Source: Isoetes taiwanensis (lineage: Eukaryota; Streptophyta; Lycopodiopsida; Isoetales; Isoetaceae). From it: a DNA stretch of 64,000 bases. This document shows positions 42,422-55,315 of this stretch, one piece after another. Positions within the stretch are counted from its first letter, which is position 1. Every line of letters begins with the position of its first letter. The position numbers and the translations under genes are program-made. The DNA is taken from positions 248,001-312,000 of the forward strand of contig JAJEKV010000137.1 of assembly GCA_021234155.1 (NCBI GenBank), written 5' to 3'. A model generated the notes under the pieces. That model ran no database searches. It was not told where the DNA came from and saw only the letters and a program-made list of their open reading frames with translations.

Positions 42422-45307
42422 CCGCTTTTGCACAAATATATGCCATTAATCCGACAAAGAAAATCTCTATGAAAGGTAAATGTGATCGACACAACATAAT
42501 GCGCCCGCACATTGGGCTCAAATGCAAAACCTCACCTTTTCCCCCAGTTCTTCGCCTTTTGCTAACTTGACTACATCTTTTGCATGCTATGATGCGATAC
42601 TCAAACCGCCCAAGTTCCCTTTTCATTCTCGCACCGTCTAATCCATGTGGCTTCAAAGTGCTTCACACCAAGATACAAATCATCTACGGTTTAATCAAGC
42701 TTCTAAATTTCAAAAACTTGAACTACATAATGCAACCGAACGCTTTGAGTGAATCAAAACAAATTTGCATTTGATTCACCAAGATGATATTTTGTTAAGA
42801 ATACAAATAGAAGGTTCTCATACATTGTCCTCTCCGGCTAGACTCTATTCCGCTTTATGATTTACATATATGTGGCACACAAATAACCCGCATGAAAAGA
42901 TAGTATTAATCAAACAACTTCGTGGGAGAAAAACATGGCTCAAAGCTAAATATAATGCCGAAGATCTTACCGCTATAGCCAGCCAAGTTCACAAGCTCCG
43001 GCACATATCCAAAATGGTTCACCAAAGAGCGGGCAAAGAAACGATTTTCAAGATGTTTCAGAGCAAAAAGATAAGGCGATAAGATGCTTACTATGATCTT
43101 CGCCAACTCGCATCCAATGGCATAACGCTTGTGGGTGCTAATAATACTCCTACAAATAGCTTGCATTCCATGTGTACTGGAGAAGGATTGATCAAAATGC
43201 TTGACAACCGACTTCGTTCTTACTCTCTTGGTCCATTGATCATCCACCATGTCCGCCTCCCGATTTAAACAAGCCTCAAGTCCGGCAAAAAGAAAAAGGC
43301 ATAAAGGCATAAGAGGATAAAATCCCGAACAGACAAAACCCTCCAAGTTTGGTCAACAACCGAGATACCAAACATGTTTGAAACTAGCAAATATGCAAGA
43401 TTTAGTTGAAGATTCCAAGCTCGATTGCACAATTTTCCCCGGATTTCGGATAGCATAATGTTTCAGCTACATGGCACAAGAAACAATAAAACTTTATTGT
43501 ATTGTGGAAGGTGCATACGTAAGCCATTTGAAACACCTTGGTTAGACTATGAAGGCAAGAGCAAAACTAGGTTCATATATGGGGGTACAGTTTGGCCACT
43601 TTCAGAGAATATCAATTTACATATGCAGCCCCTAAAAGACAAGCATGTAAGACGTTTTTAACCCTAGGATGAACGCTGCAAGAATTTGCACACTAACACT
43701 TCATTCCTAAAACGGATTGAAACCAGAGTCATATCCAATGTTTCCATTTTCCAAAGCACATTTCTCGAAAAGCACAAGCATGGACTCGAAAAGGTGAGTG
43801 TGAACATAAATTCTAAACTTTTGATGGTGTCTAAATTACGTGAGGCTACCATGAATAAATGTCAAAATACCTTAGGAACGTAAACTAAAGAAGACCAAGT
43901 CATATAATGAAGCACGATTAATCAATGAGTCAGACTTCTTCTAATGTGAGCCATGTGCCCACGCCCATAGGCTCCTCCAGACATGCGCCTTGAATTCACA
44001 AAGGCCCGCCACCAAGCGCTTAATCTCATAAAGTGCATAAAGTTGAAGTGGTGAACAAAATGAAATGTTATTTTTGGCACTTACAGCTGCATGCTGATAT
44101 CGAGGAGCAGGTGATATACCAGTTGCAGTTGCCCATTCCCAGCTTCCATCATCTTTTCTACCAAGTGCATGAGCAGAAGATAGGGGCTACACACAAGTTT
44201 CAAGGTTCAAAATCACCAATTAAGCCACATATTTGCATATATACAAAGAATGTGAAAAGAAAAGATTATAATGCATAAACCCAATACTCGTGGAAATATT
44301 TGTCAAGAAAGATTGAAGACATTATCGACACACCGTATGTTACCAAAGTCCATGGCCCTGTTAAAAGATGACCCAACTCCATTCCATTTACGAAAATATG
44401 AAAGCTCAATAACTTGATGATCAGCAGTTTTAGATCAGCTTCCGGAAGGAATAATAAGAGCCTCAAAAACAAAAGCATGGCGTAACTAGCTTGCAAGGTC
44501 ATCTACTATAGAAGCAGAGATATACAGCCAAGCTTGCAACAAGAAAAAATGTTGCATCATATCACTAACCTCTGTTTGTAAGATAAAATGCATGGTCCAT
44601 ATCGTTAAAAGCATGTTACTGCATGAATGAGCAATGAAACCACTAAGTGCGCTTCAACGTCAGATATTACCCAATCTGCCAGCGATAGCTTTATACCACC
44701 GAATAATTACCGAAATTCATGTAGGTAGAATAATTATACCTGAAAAAGATCATTGGCTCTAGCATGGCAAAAGCAACTTCGTCATCTATTAACCTCCACT
44801 GAAAACATCATTGCCAGCATCAAGGCGGCACAATATGTGCTCTAAATCCAGCACACACAGGTCTTGCCATAAAAATTTGGCCAGCACAGATTCGGCCATG
44901 CCGGATAAGCTTGGACGGCGTAAAAATTTCAGCTTAAGCAAAAGGCAAAACCTTCTTGTCGTGAACAACAAAGCCGACCAATCCCCGCAGATCTTTCCTC
45001 CACAACACTACTCCATTCAAAAAAACACCTCTAAAGCAAGACGGTTATATGAAATCAAATCAAAATAGGGCAGATCGTCATTTTTTAGCAAGGTTTTGTG
45101 GCCGACCTGCTGGTACTTCAGAGGAGCGAGAGCATCTTGAGAAGCCGAGCTGAGGGGCTTATTTACCCGCGCTACATACCCGATGCTAGATAATGCTGAG
45201 ATTGATGAGGAGATTTCACCCCGCCATATAGCCGGACCGAAAGCAATTGACTAGGGCAAGCCACAACAAATCCGCCCATCGATAAGATTCGATGGAGAAA
45301 TCGAATT

Positions 45308-45552
45308 GGGGCTTTTAACGGGCCGCCCGTGATCCGAGATGGACGGGCCGATTAAAAATGTCTACACACTCTACACACAATATCCGAGATGGACGGTCGA
45401 GATGAAATGCCCCAATGTCAAGGGGTCGAGATTAAAAGCCCCAAATCGGGGGGCTGCTTTGGGGTGATACGAGGTGTCACCGTTCGACCGGCCCATCTCT
45501 CTGATGGATGGACCGAGATCAATCTCTACCAACACGCTGGTAGAGCCAATAT
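45308..45552. repeat. CCGTCC-palindrome repeat, unit 3 edge copy
   Basis: Equivalent of 22443-22690 in unit 3, again with damaged CAG/CTG sites in the hairpin arms and the same AT-rich end. Confidence 0.6.
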
Positions 45553-45594
45553 AATTGTATATATATGAGTGATGAGTAGATATATGTACAAGTT

Positions 45595-46830
45595 CAAAAT
45601 CTTATTCAAAGATTCCTAAATTTCATCTTTTCTAATCCTCCGCTAGGTTCATGCTCTTGAGCATAATGGTCATCCTCTTGGCATGAATGGTGCAGATCTT
45701 GGCCTCCTCGGCTTTGGCCGCTTCCCCGCGATCCCGCCATTGTTGATGTGGTTCAAGAGTCGGGGCCCATCTTGAACTCCTCAATAGACCTTTGATGTAG
45801 GCACTCGAAGAGAGTTTCGGATCATCGACCGGGTACCGCTGGCAATGTCGAATATTCCGAAAGCAGCTCTCATCAGGTGGGGATTTGGCCCATGGCGGAC
45901 CTTCTTCGGGGAATCGAGTCGAGGTGGTGGAGGCTAGCTTTTCGACCCTGGTCGGCTACCTTGTTAGATCCATTGGCGGAGATAATTCTTGCATGCTGCT
46001 TTCTTCTTCTCGTACTCCATATTTTCCTTGAGCTTTAAGTAGCTTCTCGCTGATGTTGCCCTCCTTGGACTGCATTGGGTATGGTTGTCGAGCGTAGGCT
46101 GCGTCTGTTCTTTGGCCTCCTCCTCCTCTTCTTCTTTAGCTCCTTGTGCCCTCCTCTTGTTGGTGTGGTCCTTCCTCCTCGTGCTCATCCTCCTGCAGTT
46201 CGTCCGGCTGTAGTTCTCTGATAACCATGCTCTCCCTACGCCTAGCTTCACGCCTCCTTGTTGGCTTCTCCCTTGCACACGCCGCTTTGCTCACTTTTCT
46301 TCCGCATTGGTTGCTCGCTCCTCTTGCTACTGTTCCCGTGGCTGGGGTTGCTCCTGCTGCTTGTTGCTCAGGTACTCTTCTTGGTGTTGGGGTTTCTCCT
46401 GCTATCGAGGTTGCTCTTGCTACTTGTTCCTTACCTGCTCTTCCTGTTGCCGAGGTTGCTCTCTCCTGGAGTGGAACGATTCGTCTGAAGAGCTTGGGTG
46501 GCCAAGTTCGTCATCTGGCCTAGGTCGCAGGGCCTCACGAATTTGCTTGTCGCCGCCCACCGTGAGTGTTTCAACGTTCCGTGCAAGCTGGAGCCTCCAA
46601 CCTTCCTAGCTACTTGTTTGGTCCTCCTAACAACTTAGCGTCCCCGATGGTGGCCTCTTCGAGCGATCTTGCCTCTATCTTCGCGGCTCCTTTGGGTCGA
46701 TCTCGTCGGCTGTTCGTTCGGTGGACACTCTTATGGCAGCTTCGGAGATTAGCTTCTAATTCGCCTTACAAGGGTAAAGGAAAAGTTCAAGCTACTATTT
46801 GGGAACTTCTAAGGAGTAGAGGCGCTTTTA
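45595..46830 (-). pseudogene. Gag-like charged leader region, unit 3
   Basis: Unit 3 equivalent of 370-1640. The longest minus-strand frame runs 46278-45964 (104 codons) and is strongly basic/acidic (KEEEEEEAKEQTQP). It lies 0.4 kb downstream of the primer-binding site of this unit. Confidence 0.35.
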
Positions 46831-47258
46831 TAGGTTTATTAGCTACTTTTTCTTAAGAGTAAATTTATTATAACTATGGGTTAATAATTAAGGTATTTCC
46901 CCTAATCACTTAACTATTTCTCAAAATTTCCTAATTCCTTTTGGGCCAAGTAGTGGTCATTTCACGCGATTTCTTTCAAGCTTTATTTTGAGCGATTTCT
47001 CATTCAATTTTTCACTTGAAAGGTGCGGTTCATGAACAACTTGAGCTCAAATTTACTAGAAGGTTTCTTTTGACTATATTATTTCTACCACTTAGACTAT
47101 ACTTAATCTAATTACGACCCTGCTAATGGGGGGAAAAAAATTCTCCCATATTTCAATGGTTCAAGACCGGAATTCTCATTCCATTCCATAGCTAGCCGCT
47201 TAGTCTACCGATTCAGGGGATATGGTCGGTAGCTAGCTCTTGGTCAACCAAGAACATT

Positions 47259-47269
47259 GCTCGATACCA
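47259..47269 (-). other. Primer-binding site (tRNA-iMet type), unit 3
   Basis: Same TGGTATCGAGC on the minus strand, one base from the LTR end, as in unit 1. Confidence 0.8.
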
Positions 47270-47270
47270 T

Positions 47271-48906
47271 TGTGACGCCCTCGCTAAACATACGGGCGCC
47301 CGTACCGCACACTCGGCAGAAATCCCCGTCCCCGCTCAACAACCGCGACAGCCCTCCGTCTATCCCGCACTATGGAACTCCCCAGAGTGCGGAAAGGGGA
47401 CACGGCGAGGTGTCTTGCGAGCCCTTCCCCTATGGGCTCCTATCACAGCGAAGCATAAACAACGCCGAACTAGCAATAACAATACAACATACTACCTCAA
47501 GGGTAGTCCATCACATATCCACATGAGCAAAGGAGATAATCATAAACCATAAAACATGAGAGCTCCTACCCATGGCTCCACTCATAAGGAGGTAGACCGA
47601 CCGATAGGTCTCAAGATAGAGCGTAGACCGAGTCATAACAATGGCGAGGGCTGGCATAAGACAATGGCTAGGGTTGACCACTCCATCCGGCCCCTCCTAT
47701 GCATACTTTGCGTGATGGGCTAAATCAGGCTCGCATGACTCTACCCTTCCTGATACGCAATCCCATGGCATCACCCATCGGGACTACTCCAGTTGCATCT
47801 CCCCGGGTCCGATGAGGCATGAAGAGTTGCATCTCCCCTTCCCAGGGTCTGGAGGTTCCGTGGGCGGCTAGAGAATCGTGGCGACACACGATTCGTACCC
47901 GACTTAACCCCCCAAAACGAGAGCCAAGCCAACACTTGCAGCTCTCGAGAGGGGGCGACACCATTGCCCCCCGAGGTGTGTCGGACCCATGCTCGCCCAC
48001 ACCTAAGTGACCCACCATAAGCCTAGCCCACTATGGGATCCCCCAAAGCCCCCACTCGGCAGGGATCCTCCCTCCACATTCCCTCCAGTCCCGTTATGTG
48101 GTGCTGAGTCATATCATAGCCCCGATAGCCTGGTGGGCTCCTATGCACAGGCCGCAACTAATAGGAACTAAGGGATCTACTCTAGGAGCATAATACATAT
48201 GGCCCTAGGTCTCTACCCCCCTTCCCAATACAAGAGGAGCAAACATGATCAACCATCATCATATCATGAGAATAATCATAAGAAGAACATCTTAACCTAA
48301 TCATACAACCTAACTAAGGGTTAGGGTTCATTGATTAGGGTTCAAGATGTTGAATACGGGTTCTAGGATGGCTCTACTCTAGATACAAGATACTAGCACA
48401 TCTGGAATGCTAATTCCAGATGAGCTATCACAACTACTACCCTACATACCTGCTCCTGATGCTCTCCCTCCAGATCCGTGTGCCTCCATGGTCTTCGACT
48501 CACGTGATGCTGCTCTTGCTCCAAGAACGAGTCTACCCTGCTGGGGCTGCTGCACTAGTCTATGCCACAGCAAACGATGTTCGAAACGGGGTTTCGAACG
48601 AGTAGGTGAGTCTCTGGGTGCTAGGGCTGGAAAGAGGCCTAGGGTTAGGGTTCCAGCCTATATAAGTTAGGTCCACCTAGGATGCCACGTGGCACCAATC
48701 AGGTGAGTCTCGTGTGGCGGTTGCCCAATAGGTTAAGGCCACGTGGAAAATGGTCTTAACCTAAGGTTGGCTAAGTTATATGAATAACTTAGTCATGCCC
48801 GCCTAGTGCCACAATCTATGGTATACAAGGCTATGAAGATAGACTTGTATAGTGACGGGTCCAAGAATATACGTATTCATAGCGTATATTCCCCTGGAAC
48901 GTCACA
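47271..48906 (-). mobile_element. LTR of Ty3/gypsy chromovirus, unit 3
   Basis: Copy of 1636 bp, with primer-binding site below and polypurine tract above as in unit 1. It contains AACCCTAA (telo-box core, minus strand) at 48321-48328, 48335-48342 and 48645-48652, a perfect GTTCGAAAC/GTTTCGAAC hairpin (48579-48599), and arms CATCTGGAAT/ATTCCAGATG in the downstream half. Confidence 0.88.
48658..48666 (-). promoter_or_regulatory. TATA box of the LTR promoter, unit 3
   Basis: CTTATATAG on the minus strand, in the same setting as units 1 and 2. Confidence 0.65.
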
Positions 48907-48919
48907 TTCTCCCCCCCTT
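48907..48919 (-). other. Polypurine tract, unit 3
   Basis: AAGGGGGGGAGAA on the minus strand directly before the LTR start, as in unit 1. Unit 2 has no such tract. Confidence 0.8.
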
Positions 48920-49780
48920 AGGACAATGCTGTCCTCAGCATTGCGCTAAGGTGACTAACCTACCTTATGCCTGCAAAACAACATAACATACTCTTTAATT
49001 CAATTTAAACGGTCAACTTCCTATTAAAAGTTAATTTTCAAAATTTAGGCTATATTTGTACTTATACAAAATTATACAACCTTAACAGTTACTTCTTATA
49101 ATAATTAGGAAATATTACTATAAGAGTTATTAGGGTTCATAATCTAAATTATGGCTCCCCTATCCTCCTCGTAGAATGCCTCCTCGATGCCCACCTCTAA
49201 CTTGCCTGCACAAGGAGCACATTACATTAGTTTAATTAATAAATTTGTGGTTTTAGGGGACCACCCCCCTTACCTACCTCCTTGAGCCGAACTACTAGCT
49301 CAAGGTTACCCTACTACCTTGCATTCGATCATGGCCCCATAAGGATTTGAGCTTAAGGACCATTTAAGATGATCCTATCATCGCCCATGATCAAGTGCTA
49401 CCTTGTACACGATCCCCCGGATCGAAAGTACACCCTGATGCATCATGCCCCAAGGGTTTTAAGCTAGGGAACGCCTCACGATCCCATCATCGCAAGATGA
49501 TCACTTTCACCTTCACCATGACCCTCCTACGGCCAGGTGTGCGTCCCCCGCATCGCGGCATAGAGAGCATCCGATCGATGTCTCATCATCGCCCACCATG
49601 CCTCATTCCTCACTCACATGACCCTAATGGTCATGCGCACCTCTTGGTGCGTGTTGGCCTAGAGAATGCCTTAAAGGCGTATCCCATCATCGCCCACGTT
49701 CGTTCTAAGATTCGGCACATGCACTCTACTAACTAGAATACATGAGCCGTAACTTAAGGCTAACTAAGAAACATACTAAG
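48920..49780 (-). other. 3' untranslated region of the retrotransposon, unit 3
   Basis: Equivalent of 3701-4570, with the same spaced TCATCGCCCA-type motifs. No gene is seen. Confidence 0.55.
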
Positions 49781-51020
49781 CTAACCTCCTGGCAAGTCGA
49801 CGTCGATTAGTTCGGAGACGACTCGCCCATCAAACTCCTTCATAAACTCTGGGTATTGCTTCTCCAAATCCTGCTTCAATACCCATGTCGCGTCTTCCAC
49901 GGGCAAGTGCTTCCACTTGACCAAATGCTGGAGGAATTGAGACCCCCTAGTCCTCTTGAATGACTTATCAAGAAGGAACTCAGGCACTATTTCAACTTGA
50001 TCCTCCGTCATTTCCAACAAAGTTGGAGTATCCAAAACCTCCTCAGGGTTAGGATCGTGCCTTTTCAATAAACTCACATGGAAGACCCTAAGGTGGCCAA
50101 GAGATCCAACTTGTAGGCTTGAGAGCCCACTCTTCTCCAAGATCGTGAACGGACCGGCCCACCTAGGGGCGAGCTTCTTACAATTGCCGATGCGAAGCTT
50201 CCCTTGCTTAACCTTTACTTGAGCCAACTTTATCTGCCACAACAAAACAACTCCCAAGGAGTTTTACCTCTATCCGCTTGACTCTTCAGATATGCCCATG
50301 CTGTTGAAGATACTCCCACACTTCTACCAAAAGCTACCGCATATATGCTGTCGTTGTTGAGAAACTTCCACCTTGGGCACTAATTTATGCCACATAACTA
50401 GGGTCAAGCATTGATAATCAGAATCGATCATGGGGAGATATCTTCGATGACTCTTGCTTCATATTATTGTAATGTAATTGACCGGTGGATGTACTCGCCC
50501 ATTTGGATTACTTGTTCCAATCATAGTTTCTCAACGTTTCTCAAATTTGTGTTGGTGCGGTCCCTTTGCCGATTTGACTGCAAATGATAAGCAAAACTCA
50601 TCAACAAGTTGGTGCAGCTCGTGTTGAAGAAGTCTTGCTAAACGTCGCTAAAGAACTTCGGATCTCTTTTGGTGATGATCGACCTGTGCCTTCCATGCAG
50701 CCTAAAAGAACCATCAAGGCTTCAAAGCTTCTTGTTGTCCTTGGAAGGCCCGCTATGAAAACCATGCTGAAGACTTCCCACTTGGCGCCCGCACCGCCAA
50801 GGTTCCAAAACTCCCGGAATTGAAGTTGTTCCGCCCTTGCCCGCCGGCTCCACCGGCATTCTTGGATATGTCTGATTATCTGTTTCTTCATGTCCGGCCA
50901 GAAGTAGCTACTTCTAATCTTGAAGTAGACCTTTATAAATTTTGCATGGCCGGAATTAGGGCTATTATGCGTGTCATGGAAGATTTTTTTTTTCTTACTC
51001 CTTATATTTTGGGTACGCAT
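49781..51020 (-). pseudogene. Ty3/gypsy integrase with chromodomain, broken, unit 3
   Basis: Copy of the unit 1 integrase. Here the C-terminal part is one open frame of 158 codons (50257-49781). It holds the RWAGPFTILEKSGLSSLQV module, the VSLLKRHDP segment and a complete chromodomain (FLQHLVKWKHLPVEDATW, then KQYPEF), and ends ELIDVDLPGG. The upstream zinc-binding part and start of the core occupy 51020-50601 (140 codons), with the same altered residues (VFI for DFI, Cys lost after QEC). The middle of the catalytic core is degraded. Identical lesions in units 1 and 3 show they predate the tandem duplication. Confidence 0.82.
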
Positions 51021-51154
51021 AGTTGTTCTTTGCTATTAAAGATTACCTTCCTTTTTAAAATATTTGAAGGTTTCTCTTTCTTAATCCGTCCTTGCACTCT
51101 TGCAAAGACTAGCCCACTATGCTTGAACTCTATTGTTGGCGGAGATGGCTTCTT

Positions 51155-51935
51155 CTATCTTCTTGCCGAATTCGCCTGCCGAAGTGGAGATGGCATTGCA
51201 AATTGATGCTTCAAAAGCTTGCCAATGAGTGGCGACGTCTTAACATCTCCACGGCTGCATGCTCTTCCATTCATTTGCTGTAGATCACGATGTCGTCGAA
51301 GAGAATTGATGAAGAAATCATCCAAGGAATCTTCGAAGATGTCGTCCTCAAATGCATACAAGTTGGTGGAGCATTCCATAGATTCAAGGGCATCACTGTG
51401 AAGTGATAGTGCCCATACCAAGTTCTGAAGGAGTCTTATAATTATCTTCTCCCTTCATCCTTATTTGCTGATTGCTCGAGCTTAAGTCAATTTTACAGAA
51501 GAATCTTGCTTCTTGGGCTGATCCATTATGTCGTTGCTTGTTAAGCTGCCCATGGTTGATATACATCTTTAGATTTACATCCTGGCTGAAAGGATCCTTA
51601 AGTCGATCAACTCCTACAACTGCTTCTTGAGCTCTGCTAGCTCGGAAGTGCTGATTCTATAAAGAGCCTTGCTGATTGGCTCGCCCCGTGCAAGAGTGAT
51701 TTCAGACTCTATGCCTCTATAGAGCAAAAGCTCTCAAATTTCACCGGAGATATATCATGGGGCTTCTTGATTAACTTAGAAATTGGCCGAGGCAACTATT
51801 TCGAAGTAGCATCTTCCTTCTTACTATTGCGGTCAGGGTCGACAACTTGTAGCTTATGTACGACCTCATTCCTCATGATGTACTTAAGTAATTGCTTTAC
51901 CGACATGCGTTGCACGATTGGAATTACTTCCTTAA
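51155..51935 (-). pseudogene. Ty3/gypsy reverse transcriptase remnant, unit 3
   Basis: Same remnant as 5945-6720, with the same frame breaks: DIFEDSLDDFFIN in one frame, FDDIVIYSK in the next, and the same missing RNase H. Confidence 0.75.
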
Positions 51936-51969
51936 CTTAAATTATAAGGTACTTGCTCTTTGGTGCTAG

Positions 51970-52200
51970 GATAAGTATCTCTTGCTTATGATAATCAAAT
52001 ATTGCCTTAGCCAGCTTTAATATTGCATGCTTATTATGAGGTCATAGTTGCCAATGTACATAAGTTGGTGCCGATGCTCTACTTTGCTTCGCTCTAGGTT
52101 GATGTCGAGCTTGACTCTTGTTCCGTTGGTGCTAATTACTTGGCCTTGGCTTAATTATCGGCTAGATTTAGACTTAAGAGTCTTGCTCTTAAAGATGTCC
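51970..52200 (-). pseudogene. Ty3/gypsy aspartic protease C-terminal remnant, unit 3
   Basis: Copy of the unit 1 protease remnant, with the same IGNYDLIIGMQYLKL signature on the minus strand. Confidence 0.55.
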
Positions 52201-52499
52201 GTCATCTAGGAGGTGCAAAATTACAAGTTAAAGAACTACTTACATAAATCCTATGGCCACAAGTTAGTCGGCATGACATTACTTTTGGGCACACATAGAA
52301 AACTATATGATTAGATAATTATTCTTGTTTTAGATCTAATCTATACTCTAGGATCTACCCTTTCTTAATTATTACCCTCTTGAAATAGCCCCACCTTTGA
52401 GTTGATGCCATCTAAGAAGTTGGTCGGACTTATTAGATTGCTTCCCTTCATTTGGTCGGATTATTCCTTATGCTGCGGAAGTACTCGTCGTATACATGG

Positions 52500-54830
52500 T
52501 CGACGGTTATCCTTCTATTGAATCCTTCTTAGCGAGGTGATCAAGCTCACGAAGAGGTTCCAATATGTTGGATATCTGCCAGCAATGTATACAATTATTG
52601 TACTCCATACATTTTCTTCCCAACTTGAAGCTTTGCTCCATTCTTGGGTCCATCTTTCTAAAGGAAAAGACAAAAAAAAATCTACTCGAAATTTCGTCCC
52701 CATCCCATCATGGATGCTATCACCCATAATTCTAAGAAACTCAACTATCTGATAGGTCCTCTAGCTTGCTTAAAGTTGGTGTAGTCGTTAGTCGCTGGAG
52801 TAGCAAGGCGATGATCCATAATTTGTTGAAAAGAATCTGGTATCCTTGGAGTTGTTGCATGATCATTCAAGTGCCCTGCTTTCTTTTAATGCACATATTC
52901 TGACTCTGCTCGTCCTTACTGTTGATGCTGACTACCTTCATTAACATTATCCCTCTTAGTGGACTTGCTGATGTAGTGGCGACCTAAGGTTCGGTGTTGC
53001 ATCCCAAAGGCTTGAAGGTCATGTTCACCATTGCGTAGAATCTTTCGTGTTTAACTCATCTGCCTTGAAGGTTATTAGATTCGAGGATGATTCTTCTAAC
53101 TCTTGAATTGATATTGTTGTGTTGAGCTTGTTGATTTGATTCTTCATTTTGGCGGCGACATGCTGCTGTTATAAGACTGATGACAATGTTGAGTACTTTA
53201 CCACTTCTAACTGTGCAACTTCTCTTGCTGAGAGGAGTTTGTGTGCATCTATCTGCAAGGACTAATCTTGACTGATCAATTAATAATGCTAATATTTGGT
53301 CCCTCATGATGCCTCTTCTTGATGGTGCTTGACCTCCAATCTCTAAGGTAGAAGATTGTCGTAATCTTGAGATGGCGCTGTCGAGGTTGATGCAGCTGCT
53401 CTGAAGTATCGGGCTGATGAGGAAGAAGTTTGTTGCAGTTTGCCATATTCCTATTCCTGAGAGGCCCACCCTTGCTGGCTTGTAGTACCTCCTTAGTCAA
53501 GCATGTTTGCTTGAAGTCCAAATCTGATACTACTATGGCCTGGATACCTATGATAATTTCCCTTCCGAGGAGGTATATCCAGTCTCATCCTTTAGGGCTC
53601 TTGATATCATAAGTCGATGAAGTCTACTTGTTGGTGGTGTAGCTGTGACATTAGTCATCGATGTGGGGTCGTTCCTCGAGGCAATATGGCACTTGGAGAG
53701 TATCCTTGACTAGGAGGTGTTCCTCCCCTAATGTCATCAATTTCATAAGTGCCACGATGCCCATTGGCTGTTGCATAGCCCTCTTGGCAAGTCTTATGTC
53801 TGATCTTGATGTCGCAGTCGTCCTTCCGATAGGCTCCCCTTTCTTATTTGTGTTCGGCCTTCCCTGTACACCATCTTGGCCTTTGATTTGCTGAAGTTTC
53901 CTCCATAAGCTTGCCCCTGCTTTCAATTCGTTGATGTTGTCGAGTGGCTCCACTGTCGAGGCTCGAACGAAGGTTCTCCTGACCTATTTTACTGCCCTAA
54001 GCACAAGGCAACTAATACTACCATAACAACAATTACTTGCGTCTACTTGCTCTACAAACCCTAATTTCATACCTTTATCCACTCTACCTCAATTGATCCA
54101 CTTGGCACTTTACTAGGCACTGAGAAAGGTACTTATTTACTGTTATGGGGTGGTAGAAGGAGGCTCATTCACTGGGTGTACTTGGTGTGCTAGACTGAAT
54201 TACTTAGATAGAATGTATTCCTAGACAATTATCTATGATACAAGACATGGCTGAAGACACTTGATGATAGTGCACCTATAACGTGTGTTGGTGTATCATA
54301 CCAACGTGTGACAACAATTTCTAAGGCCTTGGCAACTAGCTGGGTTTCTAAGAAAAGGTTTAATTATACTACCTATATGTAGACAAGAAGACACTTAGCA
54401 AGATAAGAGCGACAACTAAGCTGTGATGAGTGCAGATGCCGTCTCTATCTAGCTTAAGGATCTTGGTTCTAACTATAAGGCTTGGTCATATTGGCAAATG
54501 ATGTCGGTGTAATAGGGGAGTTCTAGTCAAAATGGCATGGAGATCAAAGAGATGATCAAAGACATGGAAGGCTTGTTTCACAGTGGAAATCACTGACGGA
54601 TTGGCCTCACTGCACCATCTAACAAAGCTTGATGGCGCCATTGAGCAGAGATAGCTATGAAAAATGGCTGCTGGGATTAAGCAAATGGCTAGAAAATCGC
54701 CAAAGGAGCTGAGAGCAGTTCAGATGGGGAGAAAATGACAAATGAGGGCCCTTTTTATAGACTAGGGGTACCTCGGTTCCATGCACAAAGGTTCTTGATG
54801 GGGCAGACTTCGAATCTATGGCCATGGTTG
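52500..54830 (-). other. Degenerate region upstream of pol, unit 3
   Basis: Equivalent of 7300-9620. The longest minus-strand frames are 53469-53056 (137 codons) and 53953-53651 (100 codons, starting MEPLDNINELKAGASLWRKL). No family is recognised. It may be a gag remnant by position. Confidence 0.3.
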
Positions 54831-55137
54831 TCCAAATGAGCTACCATGAAGTGCAATTCTAAACAAAGCAAAGCAAGAAACACTGCATGACAGTTTGTTG
54901 GGTCAAAATTGGTCAATTTAAAATTATTAATCGGGTGGCATCAAGAAAATGGCTCTCAAGGCCGGGGCGCAGAGGGGTTTTGCGCGATGCGACCCGGTTT
55001 CGGGTCATTTCTATTTCTATGAAGGGTTTTTGGGAATTTAAGGATCCTAACATGACTTTCCAGCATGATTCTAACCTAACTCGCAACTTTTGTTACTCAA
55101 ATTGGACACCTATTAATGTCAGAATGCCGAAATTGGG

Positions 55138-55315
55138 TGGCGTCGCGCAAAATGATTCTGCGTCGGGGGCGCAGAGGGGTTTTGCGCGATGCGACCCGAG
55201 TTGACTTTGACTTTGACTTTTTTTTTTCTTGCAAACCGGGCTGCGTCGCGCAAATGAGGCCTGCGTTCGCGACGCAGAGGTCTTTCGCGCGATGCAACCC
55301 GAGTTGACTTTGACT
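55138..55315. repeat. GC-rich direct repeats ending in W-boxes, unit 3
   Basis: Equivalent of 9942-10118. Here the extra upstream copy is clearer (54963-55000, GCGCAGAGGGGTTTTGCGCG then ATGCGACCCGGTTTC), making three modules. Confidence 0.55.

Larger units (their letters stand above)
22370..45233. repeat. Tandem unit 2, with a substituted interval
   Basis: Second copy, about 22.86 kb. It matches unit 1 from its start to the LTR end at 26059 and again from 33401 to its end. The interval 26060-33400 replaces 3688-10507 of unit 1 with unrelated DNA (hAT, LINE, small genes, DUF7869 gene). It therefore has no pol region and no polypurine tract. Confidence 0.92.
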
